From Lamellibrachia columna (taxonomy: Eukaryota; Annelida; Polychaeta; Sabellida; Siboglinidae), in the NCBI GenBank assembly GCA_963662155.1, contig OY759270.1:49916803-49980802 (forward strand): 64,000 bases of DNA, in the 5' to 3' direction. Below the pieces are notes generated by a model. It saw only the letters and a list, made by a program, of their open reading frames with translations, did no database searches and was not told the origin of the DNA. Of this stretch, positions 14,801 through 25,261 are shown piece after piece. Within the stretch, counting starts at the first letter, position 1. Every line of letters begins with the position of its first letter. The translations under genes were made by a program, and so were the position numbers.

Positions 14801-17800
14801 AGAATATATATGTAATCCAAGGAGGATTCTGTGAAGAGAGACTTGGCGGGATTGGGAAGGGACTGGAGAATGAGGGTGAAGGATGGGGGAGGTAGAGATG
14901 GGTGGTGGAGAAGGCAGTGATGGAAGGATGAAGGAAACAAAAAAATTAATGACCAGTATCGATGCCAGCCTCACCTTGGACTCCACAGACAAAGAGGAGA
15001 GCTACAATACTGCACCAGGACAACTCATCTTCAACAGTTATGAGACAAGGTGTGGATTACTGACCTTCATGATGTCCACTTGCTGGTCATCACTGAGCGT
15101 TGGCATGACAACCACTGCCTGCAGTATCTGAGTGGGCAGCCAGTGTTCCTCCCTCTCAGCCTCCAGACTCGACTCAAACCTCCTGTCCATCAGGAGAACC
15201 TCAACAAAGCAAACAACTCTTAATTTATACTATGCCCCTCCTACATCCATTGCCCAGAATGCGTTACACTTAGCCCCCAGCAGACCTGTTTCCTACAAAC
15301 ACCATTTCAACTTATACTAAAGTATTCAGCAATGCTGTAATTGCTGCACAAAAGAATTTGTGCCCTGAACCCTGATTCTCTCGACTGACCACCTGGCGTT
15401 GTACACGAGCTACCGCACCCCGACCTACTGCACCCCGAGCTACCGCACCCCGAGCTACCGCAACCCAAGCTACCGCACCCCGAGCTAAATTCATGGAAAG
15501 TCTGTGACAGATTATTCTACAGAGGAAAACACCCACTTGTTACATTAACAGGCCTGCTTGACAAAAGCACCAACCTGCATTCCATTAATGGCGATTGTCT
15601 CCAGCCTGTTGTGTTTGGACTCAAGTGCTAATTGTAGAGCTGCGAGGCAACGCTCTCTACAACACAGTCCAGTCAGACAATCAGGCACACTCAAAGCACT
15701 GCAAAAACTTATTAACTTTGTCAAACAATCGAAATGCAAACCACAAAATATATATTCAGGGACAAACACTTGCAATGTTTATCTTTCTAATGGAATATTA
15801 GGTCAAGTATTCAATCCAATACTATTCCGCTTTCTGTACGATTATGATTAACTTCTTCAGGTGTCATGTCTGGTGACGTTAGCAATGATGACCCTCTAAA
15901 CAGTTCTGTCCTTTGTCAACAGCTGGGTCTGAAACAATAATTTATTCTCAATGCTCTTTAAGGGCCATCTAAGAAACAATTGGGTGCATAAGTTTGACGC
16001 TGCTAGTAGCAGTTAAGTTGGTCTTTCTGGATTTGTAGATGTTTGAACGCTTCTTGTTTGAAGTTGTTGATATTTGATATGTTAGCAATGACTAATGGTA
16101 GTTTACTCCTGTTGTGTATTGTTTGTGGGAAAAAAGAGTAATTATGGCCGTCTTTGTTAAATGAGGCTGGTTGATATGCTAGATTGTGTAGATTTCTGGA
16201 GTGGTGCTTTTAACTGGGTGTAAAAACTTTTCTGCTGGAATGGCAGTCTGGCTGTGGTGGATGTGGATTCTATGGACGTCATTGGCTGGTCTTTTGAGAT
16301 TCACATTTATGTTGTGAACATTCTCTGTCATAAAATGACAAATTAGACAAATGACTGAATGTAGAGTGAGAGGAAAGTGTTCTCACCTGAGTTGATGTGG
16401 CTCGGCTGCACTGGCAACCACCACATCCTGCAGCAAGTCTGAAACATAATGTATTTTATTATTATAGGTAATAGGTAGTGATAACATACTGTCTATGGTA
16501 ATATACACTGCAGTACACAGTCTGACACCAATGCTGTTAAAAACTGATACTGCACGGACACTGACTACATACTCTTTAAAATGACACAACAAAGAATGCA
16601 GGGCTGCAGAGTCATCTGCTATTGCCACTTAAAATAATAGTTCCTGATTTCCTAATTTTCCCCATTACTTTAAAATTTTGTAACTGTATTTATAAGACAT
16701 AGTTTATTGAACCAAACAGTGAAACACAGTCATATTCGACAAGAGCTACCTACTAAATTATATCCTAGTAACCAGTTGCTAGGGCAGTTCATGTGACCCA
16801 GATAAGACATTAGCTGACCACACCTACACAAAGATGAGAACCACTGATTATGTTTTATTGATGTTACGATACTATATGACAATGCAACATATTACTGGAC
16901 ATGTGGTGGGTGTGAGCATGGGATATGATGTTACGATACTATATGATATGATACGATATGACAATGCAACGTATTGACAGCCTGAAAGGTTCACTCAGTG
17001 CAACTGTGACAGTACAATAATAGGAGACTGCAATGACATTGTCCCCAATCATGCAACGATAGTGTCACAGGATGACCAACAACACTGCCACCAGTCATGC
17101 AACGATAGTGTCACAGGATGACCAACAACACTGCCACCAGTCATGCAACGATAGTGTCACAGGATGACCAACAACACTGCCAGCAGTCATGCAATGATAG
17201 TGTCACAGGATGACCAACAACACTGCCACCAGTCATGCAATGATAGTGTCACAGGATGACCAACAACACTGCCACCAGTCATGCAATGATAGTGTCACAG
17301 GATGACCAACAACACTGCCACCAGTCATGCAATGATAGTGTCACAGGATGACCAACAACACTGCCACCAGTCATGCAATGATAGTGTCACAGGATGACCA
17401 ACAACACTGCCACCAGTCATGCACCGATAGTGTCACAGGATGATCAACAACACTGCCACCAGTCATGCAACGATAGTGTCACAGGATGACCAACAACACT
17501 GCCACCAGTCATGCGACGATAGCGTCACAGGATGACCAACAACACTGCCACCAGTCATGCAATGATAGTGTCACAGGATGACCAACAACACTGCCACCAG
17601 TCATGCAATGATAGTGTCACAGGATGACCAACAACACTGCCACCAGTCATGCAACGATAGCGTCACAGGATGACCAACAACACTGCCACCAGTCATGCAC
17701 CGATAGTGTCACAGGATGACCAACAACACTGCCACCAGTCATGCAATGATAGTGTCACAGGATGACCAACAACACTGCCACCAGTCATGCAAAGATAGTG

Positions 17801-20800
17801 TCACAGGATGACCAACAACACTGCCACCAGTCATGCAACGATAGTGTCACAGGATGACCAACAACACTGCCAGCAGTCATGCAATGATAGTGTCACAGGA
17901 TGACCAACAACACTGCCACCAGTCATGCAATGATAGTGTCACAGGATGACCAACAACACTGCCACCAGTCATGCAATGATAGTGTCACAGGATGACCAAC
18001 AACACTGCCACCAGTCATGCAATGATAGTGTCACAGGATGACCAACAACACTGCCACCAGTCATGCAATGATAGTGTCACAGGATGACCAACAACACTGC
18101 CACCAGTCATGCAAAGATAGTGTCACAGGATGACCAACAACACTGCCACCAGTCATGCAAAGATAGTGTCACAGGATGACCAACAACACTGCCACCAGTC
18201 ATGCAATGATAGTGTCACAGGATGACCAACAACACTGCCACCAGTCATGCAACGATAGTGTCACAGGATGACCAACAACACTGCCACCAGTCATGCAATG
18301 ATAGTGTCACAAGATGACCAACAACACTGCCACCAGTCATGCAATGATAGTGTCACAGGATGACCAACAACACTGCCACCAGTCATGCAACGATAGTGTC
18401 ACAGGATCACAGGATAACCAACAACACTGCCACCAGTCATGCAACGATAGTGTCACAGGATGACCAACAACACTGCCACCAGTCATGCAATGATAGTGTC
18501 ACAGGATGACCAACAACACTGCCACCAGTCATGCAATGATAGTGTCACAGGATGACCAACAACACTGCCACCAGTCATGCAATGATAGTGTCACAGGATG
18601 ATCAACAACACTGCCACCAGTCATGCAATGATAGCGTCACAGGATGACCAACAACACTGCCACCAGTCATGCAATGATAGTGTCACAGGATGACCAACAA
18701 CACTGCCACCAGTCATGCAACGATAGTGTCACAGGATGACCAACAACACTGCCACCAGTCATGCAGTGATACTGCACCAGGACAATTATCCTGTACAATT
18801 TGATAACAACATTATTGGTGACAGGCCTACTACAGCAAACATGTTTAATACATATTTTACAAGCATTGGAGCAGAGTATATATATATATTTATATGTATA
18901 TATATATATACACACACACATGCACGCACGCACACACACAGTTTTTATTTAGTTATTTATTTTATTTTTATTTAGGTATTTAGTTTTACTTATGTTGTGA
19001 AATACCTTCACCGGATCTGGAGCCAGCTAAACTGGAGAATTCTACCTCATCATTTGATTACCAATAAACCCTGGGAGACTATTGACAGCCATCAACTACT
19101 AGCTGTGAATGCACGGATAAGAGACGAACACAGTGCTCAAGGCTCAAGCATGTATTATGTATATTCACTGTTTATTTATTTTAGTGACATTCCTTCAGCC
19201 CACTAAACAGATGAGAGGGTTATCGTTGCTGGGAAGGTGGGAGAAGGCATTGGCAAGTGTACAGCAGATGTTATCTCAGTGTAGTTCAGGCCTTGTGGGT
19301 GAGAATAAGACGGTTTGATGAAAATGTTGCATCAGTGAAGCATACATTAAGGACTTAATGGTGAGCCATGGCAATGTCCATATCAAGGGATGCATTTAGC
19401 AGTGTCCAAGGCCAAGCGACGAAGTCTGTACAACAACAGTATCACATGCAAGGTTTTTTATGATTCAGCTCATACGGAGAGTGCAAAGTTTCATACAGTT
19501 TACCTTAACATGGTCACCTAATGTTCATTAGTTTTGTTCCACTAAAACAATTACCAAACCCTGACGGTTACTTTTCACTATTACGCACATTTCTGCCAAC
19601 ATGTATGAAAACATAAAAATTGTATTTTCAAGATGGCTCCCAATTAATTGTGTTTTGTGAATTGTGACTGGAATATTTTTGTTTCAACTGAAAATTATAT
19701 AAAAACCCACACTAGAAAGATTGGAACCTCTTTCGTGCTGTGTGCTTAGCAATATGATCAAACTAACAAAATACAATTTAAATAACACAAGAAAATTTCA
19801 AACTGACGACAGACAATGCCACAATCAACAACAATAGGGCGGGACAAAAAATTACTATGCCAAAAGGTGATGACACGTGGTTGCTGTCATATCTCGTTCT
19901 GTTCATGATTTGAACCTGGTCAAGTTATGCATAGCTGGATGGCAGCTTTGAAAAGCAACAGTCGATTGGCTACTACAGGGCAATTTCATCAAATGGTCAA
20001 CCTTACTATAATTTTTTTCAAATTTGGTTTATCTATATAAATTGGGTACCATTTTGAAGATAAACATTTGTACTAAAGGGAAATATGATAGATGTATAAT
20101 ATCATCGCATATATATACAAAATAGTTTATGTCAAACACGGTGGTATGGAATATGCGACTTTTCAGAAAAATTCAACTTTCTAAAAACATAGTTTTTCAT
20201 ATTTTCTTTTTTCTTCCAGATTTTTTTAACATAGTAATGAGATAGGATGACCTAGTAGTCTAACTGTAAAATTTCATTTCTCTATGTTCAGCGTGATTCT
20301 AGGAATCCTGGTTCCAATTTAAGCATGTACATCCTTAACACAAAATAGTTTTTTATTGTAATGTCTAATTGCTTAAAAAAAATTGGCGAAGTACATATTT
20401 AATCCTGAGTGTGCATAAGTACTTAACTTTATTTTAGTTGTCATAGTTTATAGTTTATCTATCTTCGTTATAGACATACACATTCTAGTAATCTATGTAC
20501 ATCCATAACAATGTACGCCCATAACACAATTCTCACAGTGCAAAGTTGATAGGGTATTTTGTTCAAAGTAGCATATTAAGAACACTCTGGCAATAATTAA
20601 TTATTGGAATTATTGAGTTTTTAAATTGTTTTAGAGCTGACGTGTGTATCTGTCTGCATTACGAACATGTGTGAGTTTACCAAGTGCTGTTGGGAGTATT
20701 GCTAAGAGACAACTTTTGTACACCATGGTTACTCAAATATACCTGAATATTGCAGTTGTTCACAGTTAATTATTTTTTAGTCACAAAGATCTCTTGGATC

Positions 20801-23800
20801 TATGTTTCTTTACTAATTATGCTGCATGAGCCTTGATGAAACGGCTTCCCGAGAAACCCAACAGATTTTGAGTTTAAAAAGAAAGAGAACAGATCGAACA
20901 TTTGAGTGGAACTGCTGAAAATTATGATTTTGTTCTAAAACATTAAATAAAATTATATGAATATTCTGATTCATCATAATATATGCATTTTAAAGTTTTA
21001 GTTAATTCAGTAATGTCTTGAAGTTGATATTACGTAATTTATGGTTTTTAAATAGTGAAATGTGACGTGTATGTCCATAACAACATACACATCACCCTGT
21101 GACCTAGATACTAGCAGGAAATGAATTAATTTCTAATTTATTTGGAATCTTAAAGTCTAGTGTACAAACACATAGTTTTGTTATATTTTGTGTATTCATA
21201 CTTCAAAGAGTTTTTGAAATGTTTGAAGCAACCATGCCATGCACTGTAGAAGAAGACATGAGGGTTCAGCCTACTGTTACATTTCCCATTGACGACCATG
21301 TTAACGTTTTGCACGATTATAAGAAAACGGGACCATCAAAAATTCTTACCTACCGTTGCCACCATCCTATTGACATGCTGATCGAGTTTAGTCAAAGTCT
21401 CGTACTTCTAACTCATTTTAAATGCCTGAACGTGCCATCCCCGTAAATTTTTACCAATTTCTGCATGAATTACTACGCACACATGCCTTGTGGTGAAAAA
21501 ATTGCCAAAAACCCTTCCACCTATTGAAATCATCTAAACATCCACAGTTACATTGCCAGCATGTTCTACCAGCAAATGCAGTTATGATTGTTTAAAGATA
21601 ACACATATCTAAAATTACTGTGCTCTACATTCATGTATAACACACAAGGAAGTCTAATTGAGGCATGATCCCAAATAGGGAAGCTTTTTTGGAGAAAGTG
21701 TCCAATTTTATATCAAGTTGCGGCACAATGTATATGTAAACCCATTATGGAACACTCCTGCTTGTCACGTCATTATTATTTGTTTCACAGCCAAATCAAA
21801 ACAATGTCCTGCCCATAATATTAGCTAGAAAACCAGTCACATAATTTAAACATAGGTCAATTTTGACACTTGATAAATTATAAACCATGTACACTAGATT
21901 TCTAGAGCATTGCAAACCAATGAAACCTACTTACTGTGTCTTCAAATATACCAACTACTTATTTTCAAATTAATATTTATATAATTGCTTGATTTTTAAC
22001 CAAATATGGCGCAATTTTGTCAGAAAAGTTACAATTTGTCACATTTAACAGGATTTTGAGTGATTTCCATTGTGTCAGACTTGTTAAATTTTATTGTTTA
22101 TGTGACTGCTTTCATGTTTCTACTTGATAGGGTACATGGCGTTCTGCTTGATTTGGGTAAGCCACCAAAAAGGGGTATCACATGACCAGTTACCTGATGC
22201 GCCCACATTTGAAAATGTTGATCTACACAATGCTTCCAGTGGCTGTGACACAACCAACATACAACTATTCTGTCCAAATTTGCTACACAATATCACCAAT
22301 GCACTGGGCCACATAACACAGTTACATTGCCAGCATGTTCTACCAGCAAACTTGCCAATGTTCATGGCTCAAATGCAGTTATGTCAGATGATGATTTTTT
22401 TTTAAATAACACATATCTTAAATTACTGTGCCCTACATTTGTGTATAACACACCAGGAAGTCTAACTGAGGCATGACCCCTTGAAGCTGGGTGGGACATG
22501 CCTGGGCTGTGAACACAGTTGTTCGATTTAAATCATGATTTAAAATCACTCCAAAACAAAATAAAAAATCATATTTTTTTTTATTTAGTCCTTGATGAAT
22601 CATATTTCTTGTGATTTGGTTTCATTCTAATTTGGTATCAACTGATGACGTTTTACACATTTCTGCATATTAAATGAAGTGAAGCCACAAAGACTTGTCT
22701 TCAAGAGGCAGCATCTTTTCAAGTCAGAAGCCCTCAGACAAAATCCACCTTATGCAAACACCTGTACTAGTTACCTATTCAGTGTGTTTACTCAAGTGAG
22801 ACACAAGTCTAAAATCATGTACCCTATGTTAAGACTTGGGTATACATCAGATTAAAAAATAAATAAAAAAATCTGATTTAAATAAAAAATAAGATTTTTT
22901 ATTTTAAAAAATCTAAATTTTTCCAACCCTGGCTGTGAAGACCAAGAATGAACTCAGAAGATTTGTTGGCGCCTTATGGTCCAGTGGAAGCGAAGAGCAT
23001 TGAGTAAGTGAGTGATGACATGCCATAGACTGTGCAATAAGAGTGCTGAGGGCCCTATAAATAGCACAGTAGCAGTGTCATGCAATAACAGAGCCACAGA
23101 CTGTGCAACAACAATGCCCCATTATGTGCAATTTAACAGCACCCACCAGCAAGGGCCCTGCAATAACAATGCTGCCACCTGTGCAAGTAACAAACTCCAA
23201 GGTCATTAAAAACAAGTCCAGCCAAAAAATCCCAACAAAAATTCTCCTGCAACGACATTTTTACGTCACAAATACACATGAAATCAAACATTGTTTATTC
23301 CAAGTATATTATGTAAATTTTTATTATAGAATCTTATACAGCTGACTTTGTGTCCAGCAGACAACTAAATTGGCTGTCGGGTAGAACATCAAAGTTACAT
23401 AGTGAAGCATGCAGCATAATGTTTATATAGCATCGTAAATCACTATTAATTTACTGTGGCTGTTTTCGATATATGTTACCTACCAGCTTCCATCCATTCA
23501 ATATATCACATAAAGCCTTCTACAGCATTTAAAGCAAATGACATGAGACACAATTATATGATGCTATTTAGATTTTATGCATGATGAAATACTATAGTTG
23601 CCATTCCTTTGGTTACTAAATTTAATTAATTAATACAAATATTTACATATGAAATAAGACTAACTAATAATGTTCAGAATATCACAAACTAGAAACACCC
23701 AGAAATTATCTTAAAACATAATTATTAACTCTGCTTTCAAGGTAAACATCGAAATAACCACATATATCCCACAGTTATACTTAATTCCTCATTACTTTTT

Positions 23801-24866
23801 TAATCCATGGTAGATAAATACTTCAACATATTTTATGCAAATAAGTCAAAATACCATAAATCTGTCAAATATTGCAATTTTAACATTTGTATGCATTCAT
23901 AAAAAATCTGTCCGTGACAGCGTTGCAAAATGCCAAAAATTGTGGCATTGTTTACCAATACTAGTGCAATAAATTTACTAAAATAATATATAGTCAATGG
24001 CATAGTTATTGCTCCATATAAGTTTTTGTCTCATTTTGTGATATCGCTAGATCTCCCATTAGATATGTCGTTAGTCAGACATAAAATCACTGGCAGTATA
24101 AACGTCTGACAAAGTTGTTTTTTGAAGAAAAGGTTTGTGAGACATATTTTTGTATATCTAGTTCAACATTAATCACCAAGTGGTATGTCGCATTGGTGCA
24201 TTTTGTGAATATGCCATATTTTGCTTAATCGGATGCAAAGGTATGCAATTGTTTGTAATAATAACTACAGGAAAGTAATCAAACAGCCCCGTGATTTTTA
24301 TATATTTTATGCGTTGCATATTACGGCACAGTGAATGATGTGAGGCTTTTTTGAAAACTCTTTCTTTTAAAGCAAACTAGCCTCGCTTTGAGAAATATAT
24401 ATTTTCGTTGTTTGATATCGGTTAGTAGTTCACTCAAACCACCTTTTTAAACAATTTATCTGTAGTCGATAGATGAAATAACTGGTAGTTGACCAGTTGT
24501 TTCGAATATTGATTCCATGTGCAAAATGTCTTCAGATTTTTGTGAAAACAGCATATTATATTACATAAGGCAAAAACCACACCAACCAGTATAATATGAC
24601 TGTCATGCATTTATCATACGTCTAGATCACATATTTTCCTTAGAGTCAGGCTTTGTATTACGGATATTGTATAAATTTACTCAAAATTAAATAATTTTCA
24701 TTTTATATTAAATTAAAGTTTATCAAATTAATTTATTGGTTTAATTATTAACAATAATATTATTATAGTCAATACACTCACCAAGCGCATCCTGACATGT
24801 TTTCCTAATCTTCGCATGCTTCGGTAACAAGCAGTTTTTTACCAGCTGCGCCAGACAATCTTCCAT
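1282..24866 (-). CDS. ARFGEF3: ARFGEF3/BIG3-like protein, N-terminal 13 exons (partial gene)
   Basis: Thirteen coding exons join with consistent phase into about 564 codons: 24782-24866, 16387-16438, 15575-15656, 15065-15199, 14213-14281, 10727-10846, 9247-9289, 6408-6606, 5252-5413, 3195-3327, 2769-2881, 2004-2167 and 1282-1617. Each is bounded by AG and GT on the minus strand. The product aligns along its length with the N-terminal helical-repeat region of animal ARFGEF3 (BIG3), a large relative of the BIG1/BIG2 Arf exchange factors with a degenerate Sec7 region. Shared blocks include [51 protein letters not shown] and DRLIDLAGP. The Sec7-like and C-terminal parts lie beyond the left edge. 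In mammals the protein acts on secretory-granule and insulin/glucagon trafficking and binds prohibitin 2; its role here is inferred by homology. ARFGEF1/2 is the alternative, but GRGSGCS and the LLYPP block favour ARFGEF3. Confidence 0.9.
1942..2036. repeat. 56-bp duplication of the exon 12 splice-donor region
   Basis: Positions 1942-1980 repeat 1998-2036 with a few mismatches. The second block is the last 33 bases of ARFGEF3 exon 12 plus its GTGAGT donor; the first is a copy inside intron 12 that keeps an intact GTGAGT. Use of the downstream copy would extend the exon by 56 nt and meet an immediate in-frame TGA. Confidence 0.85.
2262..2485. repeat. 29-31-bp tandem repeat, about 7 copies (ARFGEF3 intron 11)
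   Basis: The unit is CCCATATATCTATTCTAACA followed by TCTTGACCA, with length variation from an extra TA. It lies about 95 bp upstream (minus sense) of the exon 12 acceptor. Confidence 0.9.
3195..5413 (-). CDS. ARFGEF3: ARFGEF3 coding exons 9-10
   Basis: Exon 9 is 5252-5413 (162 nt, phases 2 to 2). Its first base completes the Trp codon of DLIW, followed by [20 protein letters not shown] and, near its end, [20 protein letters not shown]. Exon 10 is 3195-3327 (133 nt, phases 2 to 0) and encodes [20 protein letters not shown] then [18 protein letters not shown]. Both align closely with vertebrate ARFGEF3. Intron 9 (3328-5251) is more than 80% a single 14-bp satellite. Confidence 0.9.
3525..5098. 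repeat. 14-bp satellite, about 112 copies (ARFGEF3 intron 9)
   Basis: The unit is CGTATGCCTATACA with blocks of variants (CGTACG, CGTGTG, CGTGCG, TATGCA, TACGCG, TACCCG). The array holds no stop in any of the three forward frames, creating spurious ORFs of more than 500 codons of [14 protein letters not shown] type. Since 14 is not a multiple of 3, the three frames share one 14-residue repeat. It fills most of a 1.9-kb intron of a minus-strand gene and is not a gene itself. Confidence 0.97.
5155..5235. repeat. short (AGACAGAC)-type simple repeat
   Basis: Degenerate AGACAGAC and AGAGAGACAGAC motifs lie just past the 3' end (minus sense) of ARFGEF3 exon 9. No other content seen. Confidence 0.7.
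5392..5945. repeat. 56-bp minisatellite carrying the exon 9 acceptor, about 10 copies
   Basis: Read on the minus strand, each unit contains GTTGTTGTTTGACAG, the exact acceptor of ARFGEF3 exon 9 (AG at 5415-5414), followed by about 40 bases resembling the start of exon 9 (GCAACAACTG...GCCAGTCTCA). The array abuts and includes the true splice site. GUUGUUG and CAACAAC flank the AG and could pair, putting it in a loop of about 9 nt. Confidence 0.93.
6408..9289 (-). CDS. ARFGEF3: ARFGEF3 coding exons 7-8
   Basis: Exon 7 is 9247-9289 (43 nt, phases 0 to 1; [14 protein letters not shown]). Exon 8 is 6408-6606 (199 nt, phases 1 to 2; [18 protein letters not shown] to HNFVDLI). The exon 8 acceptor was placed at 6608-6607 because it is the only upstream AG that accepts phase 1 from exon 7. 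That acceptor and the first 35 or so exon bases are also the repeat unit of the array filling intron 7. Confidence 0.85.
6590..8692. repeat. 45/47-bp minisatellite carrying the exon 8 acceptor, about 46 copies
   Basis: On the minus strand each unit reads TTTGTAG then CTGTTCCCACTGACCCAGAC and ends CTGACCAGTGAGTTGTG. The first part copies the acceptor and first 30 bases of ARFGEF3 exon 8 (exon start 6606). The end of each unit contains a GTGAGT that exon 8 lacks at the corresponding place (it has GTGATG). Two length classes alternate, with TCTGACC (45 bp) or TCTCTGACC (47 bp); the true exon is of the longer class. The array fills most of intron 7. Confidence 0.95.
8700..9240. other. AT-rich intron remainder, no feature seen
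   Basis: The rest of ARFGEF3 intron 7 between the array and exon 7 is AT-rich with short TTACTTAAAGT repeats. No ORF, RNA gene or transposon signature was recognised. Confidence 0.6.
9300..10520. other. ARFGEF3 intron 6, mostly unassigned
   Basis: This interval holds AT-rich sequence and two regions rich in TTGCAATGCAATTTTG-like words (about 9440-9630 and 10430-10515), which may be edges of an unrecognised element. Small ORFs here do not resemble known proteins. Confidence 0.4.
10522..10713. repeat. 47-bp tandem repeat, about 4 copies (ARFGEF3 intron 6)
   Basis: The unit is GCAGACTGCGCCATGTGTAT followed by ATAATATGTCATAAGTCTCAG. One copy lacks the first 15 bases. The array begins about 14 bases beyond the exon 6 donor, so the intron start is built from it. 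Confidence 0.9.
10727..15199 (-). CDS. ARFGEF3: ARFGEF3 coding exons 4-6
   Basis: Exon 4 is 15065-15199 (45 codons, includes [20 protein letters not shown]), exon 5 is 14213-14281 (23 codons, ends ARVITKMAE) and exon 6 is 10727-10846 (40 codons, includes [19 protein letters not shown]). All start and end in phase 0. They correspond to the N-terminal HEAT-like segment conserved across the BIG family, where AxATLxQML is diagnostic. Intron 5 (10847-14212) is mostly minisatellite. Confidence 0.9.
10965..11165. repeat. 33-bp tandem repeat, about 6 copies (ARFGEF3 intron 5)
   Basis: The unit is AACCAATCAGCACCACCTAG followed by TGACAAACACAAC. On the minus strand each contains CACTAG followed by GTGGTGCT, close to the exon 6 acceptor and exon start (CACCAG then ATGGTGCT at 10848-10839). 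A splice-site-derived origin is possible but weaker than for the intron 7 and 8 arrays. Confidence 0.85.
11175..11760. repeat. 46-bp minisatellite, about 12 copies (ARFGEF3 intron 5)
   Basis: The unit is GAAACACAAAGTTAGCATCA followed by CCTAGAGCATCACAGGACCA and CTACTA. Copies are almost identical. Confidence 0.96.
11761..13135. other. ARFGEF3 intron 5 middle, unassigned
   Basis: AT-rich sequence with no conserved exon; the neighbouring ARFGEF3 exons 5 and 6 join directly in phase across it. Small ORFs at 12262-12492 and 12618-12806 have no recognisable similarity. Confidence 0.5.
13140..13685. repeat. degenerate ACAACACAGAACATGACTAC-type repeat (ARFGEF3 intron 5)
   Basis: About 25 diverged units of roughly 18-36 bp built on ACACAGAACATG and CCTAC/GACTAC. 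Its age contrasts with the nearly identical 46-bp array 1.4 kb away in the same intron. Confidence 0.85.
14348..14554 (-). pseudogene. non-LTR retrotransposon ORF2 C-terminal remnant
   Basis: The minus frame includes [20 protein letters not shown] then KIDTF, the pattern (WNxLP...SLxxFKxxLD) that ends reverse transcriptases of CR1/L2-group LINEs. It is short, isolated, and inside ARFGEF3 intron 4/5 sequence. A similar fragment ([13 protein letters not shown]) lies at 45,835-45,880 on the same strand. Confidence 0.5.
15403..15487. repeat. 15-bp repeat, about 6 copies (ARFGEF3 intron 3)
   Basis: The unit is GAGCTACCGCACCCC with single-base variants. It is GC-rich relative to its surroundings. 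Confidence 0.85.
15575..16438 (-). CDS. ARFGEF3: ARFGEF3 coding exons 2-3
   Basis: Exon 2 is 16387-16438 (52 nt, phases 1 to 2) and encodes [16 protein letters not shown]. Exon 3 is 15575-15656 (82 nt, phases 2 to 0) and encodes [20 protein letters not shown] followed by IAINGMQ. The joined peptide matches the family block in which a variable linker precedes RE(K/R)[10 protein letters not shown]. At exon 3 three tandem AG dinucleotides could serve as acceptor; only the first (15658-15657) gives the phase required by exon 2. Confidence 0.88.
16010..16290 (-). pseudogene. possible LINE 3' remnant
   Basis: Broken minus-strand reading frames contain RNLHNLA-like and FSHKQYT-like pieces arranged as in the end of a LINE reverse transcriptase. 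The similarity is weak and the assignment tentative. Confidence 0.3.
17045..18770. repeat. 46-bp minisatellite, about 37 copies (ARFGEF3 intron 1)
   Basis: The unit is GCCACCAGTCATGCAATGAT followed by AGTGTCACAGGATGACCAAC and AACACT. Variation is mostly CAATGAT/CAACGAT/CAAAGAT/CACCGAT at one site. One unit near 18,405 carries a 9-bp internal duplication (GGATCACAGGAT). CpG to TpG/CpA changes dominate, suggesting cytosine methylation. Confidence 0.97.
18790..18885 (+). pseudogene. LINE reverse-transcriptase linker fragment
   Basis: The plus frame encodes [20 protein letters not shown] then SIGAEY, typical of the segment just N-terminal to the reverse-transcriptase core of CR1/Jockey-group LINEs (FNxYFTNIG). 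It directly abuts the 46-bp array, which may have expanded at the edge of this fragment. Confidence 0.55.
19200..24700. other. ARFGEF3 intron 1 remainder, largely unassigned AT-rich sequence
   Basis: No conserved exon was found. There is an 850-bp-spaced imperfect duplication: 21,543-21,690 and 22,318-22,480 share CAGTTACATTGCCAGCATGT and a CACAAGGAAGTCTAATTGAGG-like block. The second copy sits in a 93-codon plus ORF (22124-22405) of unknown nature, probably a decayed repeat. No RNA gene recognised. Confidence 0.5.
24782..24866 (-). CDS. ARFGEF3: ARFGEF3 coding exon 1 with start codon
   Basis: The exon encodes [20 protein letters not shown] followed by RKTCQDAL and ends in phase 1 at a perfect GTGAGT donor (24781-24776). 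The ATG at 24866-24864 was chosen because it starts where vertebrate ARFGEF3 starts and has an A at -3 and a G at +4. Upstream in-frame ATGs exist at 24878, 24908 and 24956, so a longer N-terminus of up to 30 residues is possible. Intron 1 is about 8.3 kb. Confidence 0.8.
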
Positions 24867-25261
24867 AGTCGTTGTCATCGCGTCTTCGCAGTCTGACAGA
24901 CTCTGCATTGACAGCTGCCTCAGACTCAGTTGACGGGCGATAGCGAGTCCCGGCAAAACTCGAGTCGATTCCAGACAGCCCGAGATGAGGGAGCGTTAAC
25001 GGAGATAGGCATTACATTGCTGATTTTGGGGACGTCAAACCAATTCCGAACAACTTCATCTGTTATAAGGCAACCATCTCAAGTGGGCGCGGCGCGTATG
25101 CGTCTATCGTGCCAGTGCTGTGCTCAAATCCAGCAGCCCATCCTTCGTCCATAATCAACATCAACATCGTCTTCGCTGCGTTTCATAAGTGCTGCCGCCT
25201 ACTTCCGTTAAGATAAGTCAAGTATCGCCCTCTTTCGGATACATTATTTTAATTATAACGT

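Noticed and set aside
17045..18770. Regular repeats resembling a CRISPR array
   Set aside because: Units are tandem without unique spacers, and the context is a eukaryotic intron.
24930..25154. Plus-strand 74-codon ORF as a divergent gene start opposite ARFGEF3
   Set aside because: It has no recognisable similarity and overlaps the ARFGEF3 leader; nothing supports a divergent gene beyond the ORF itself.
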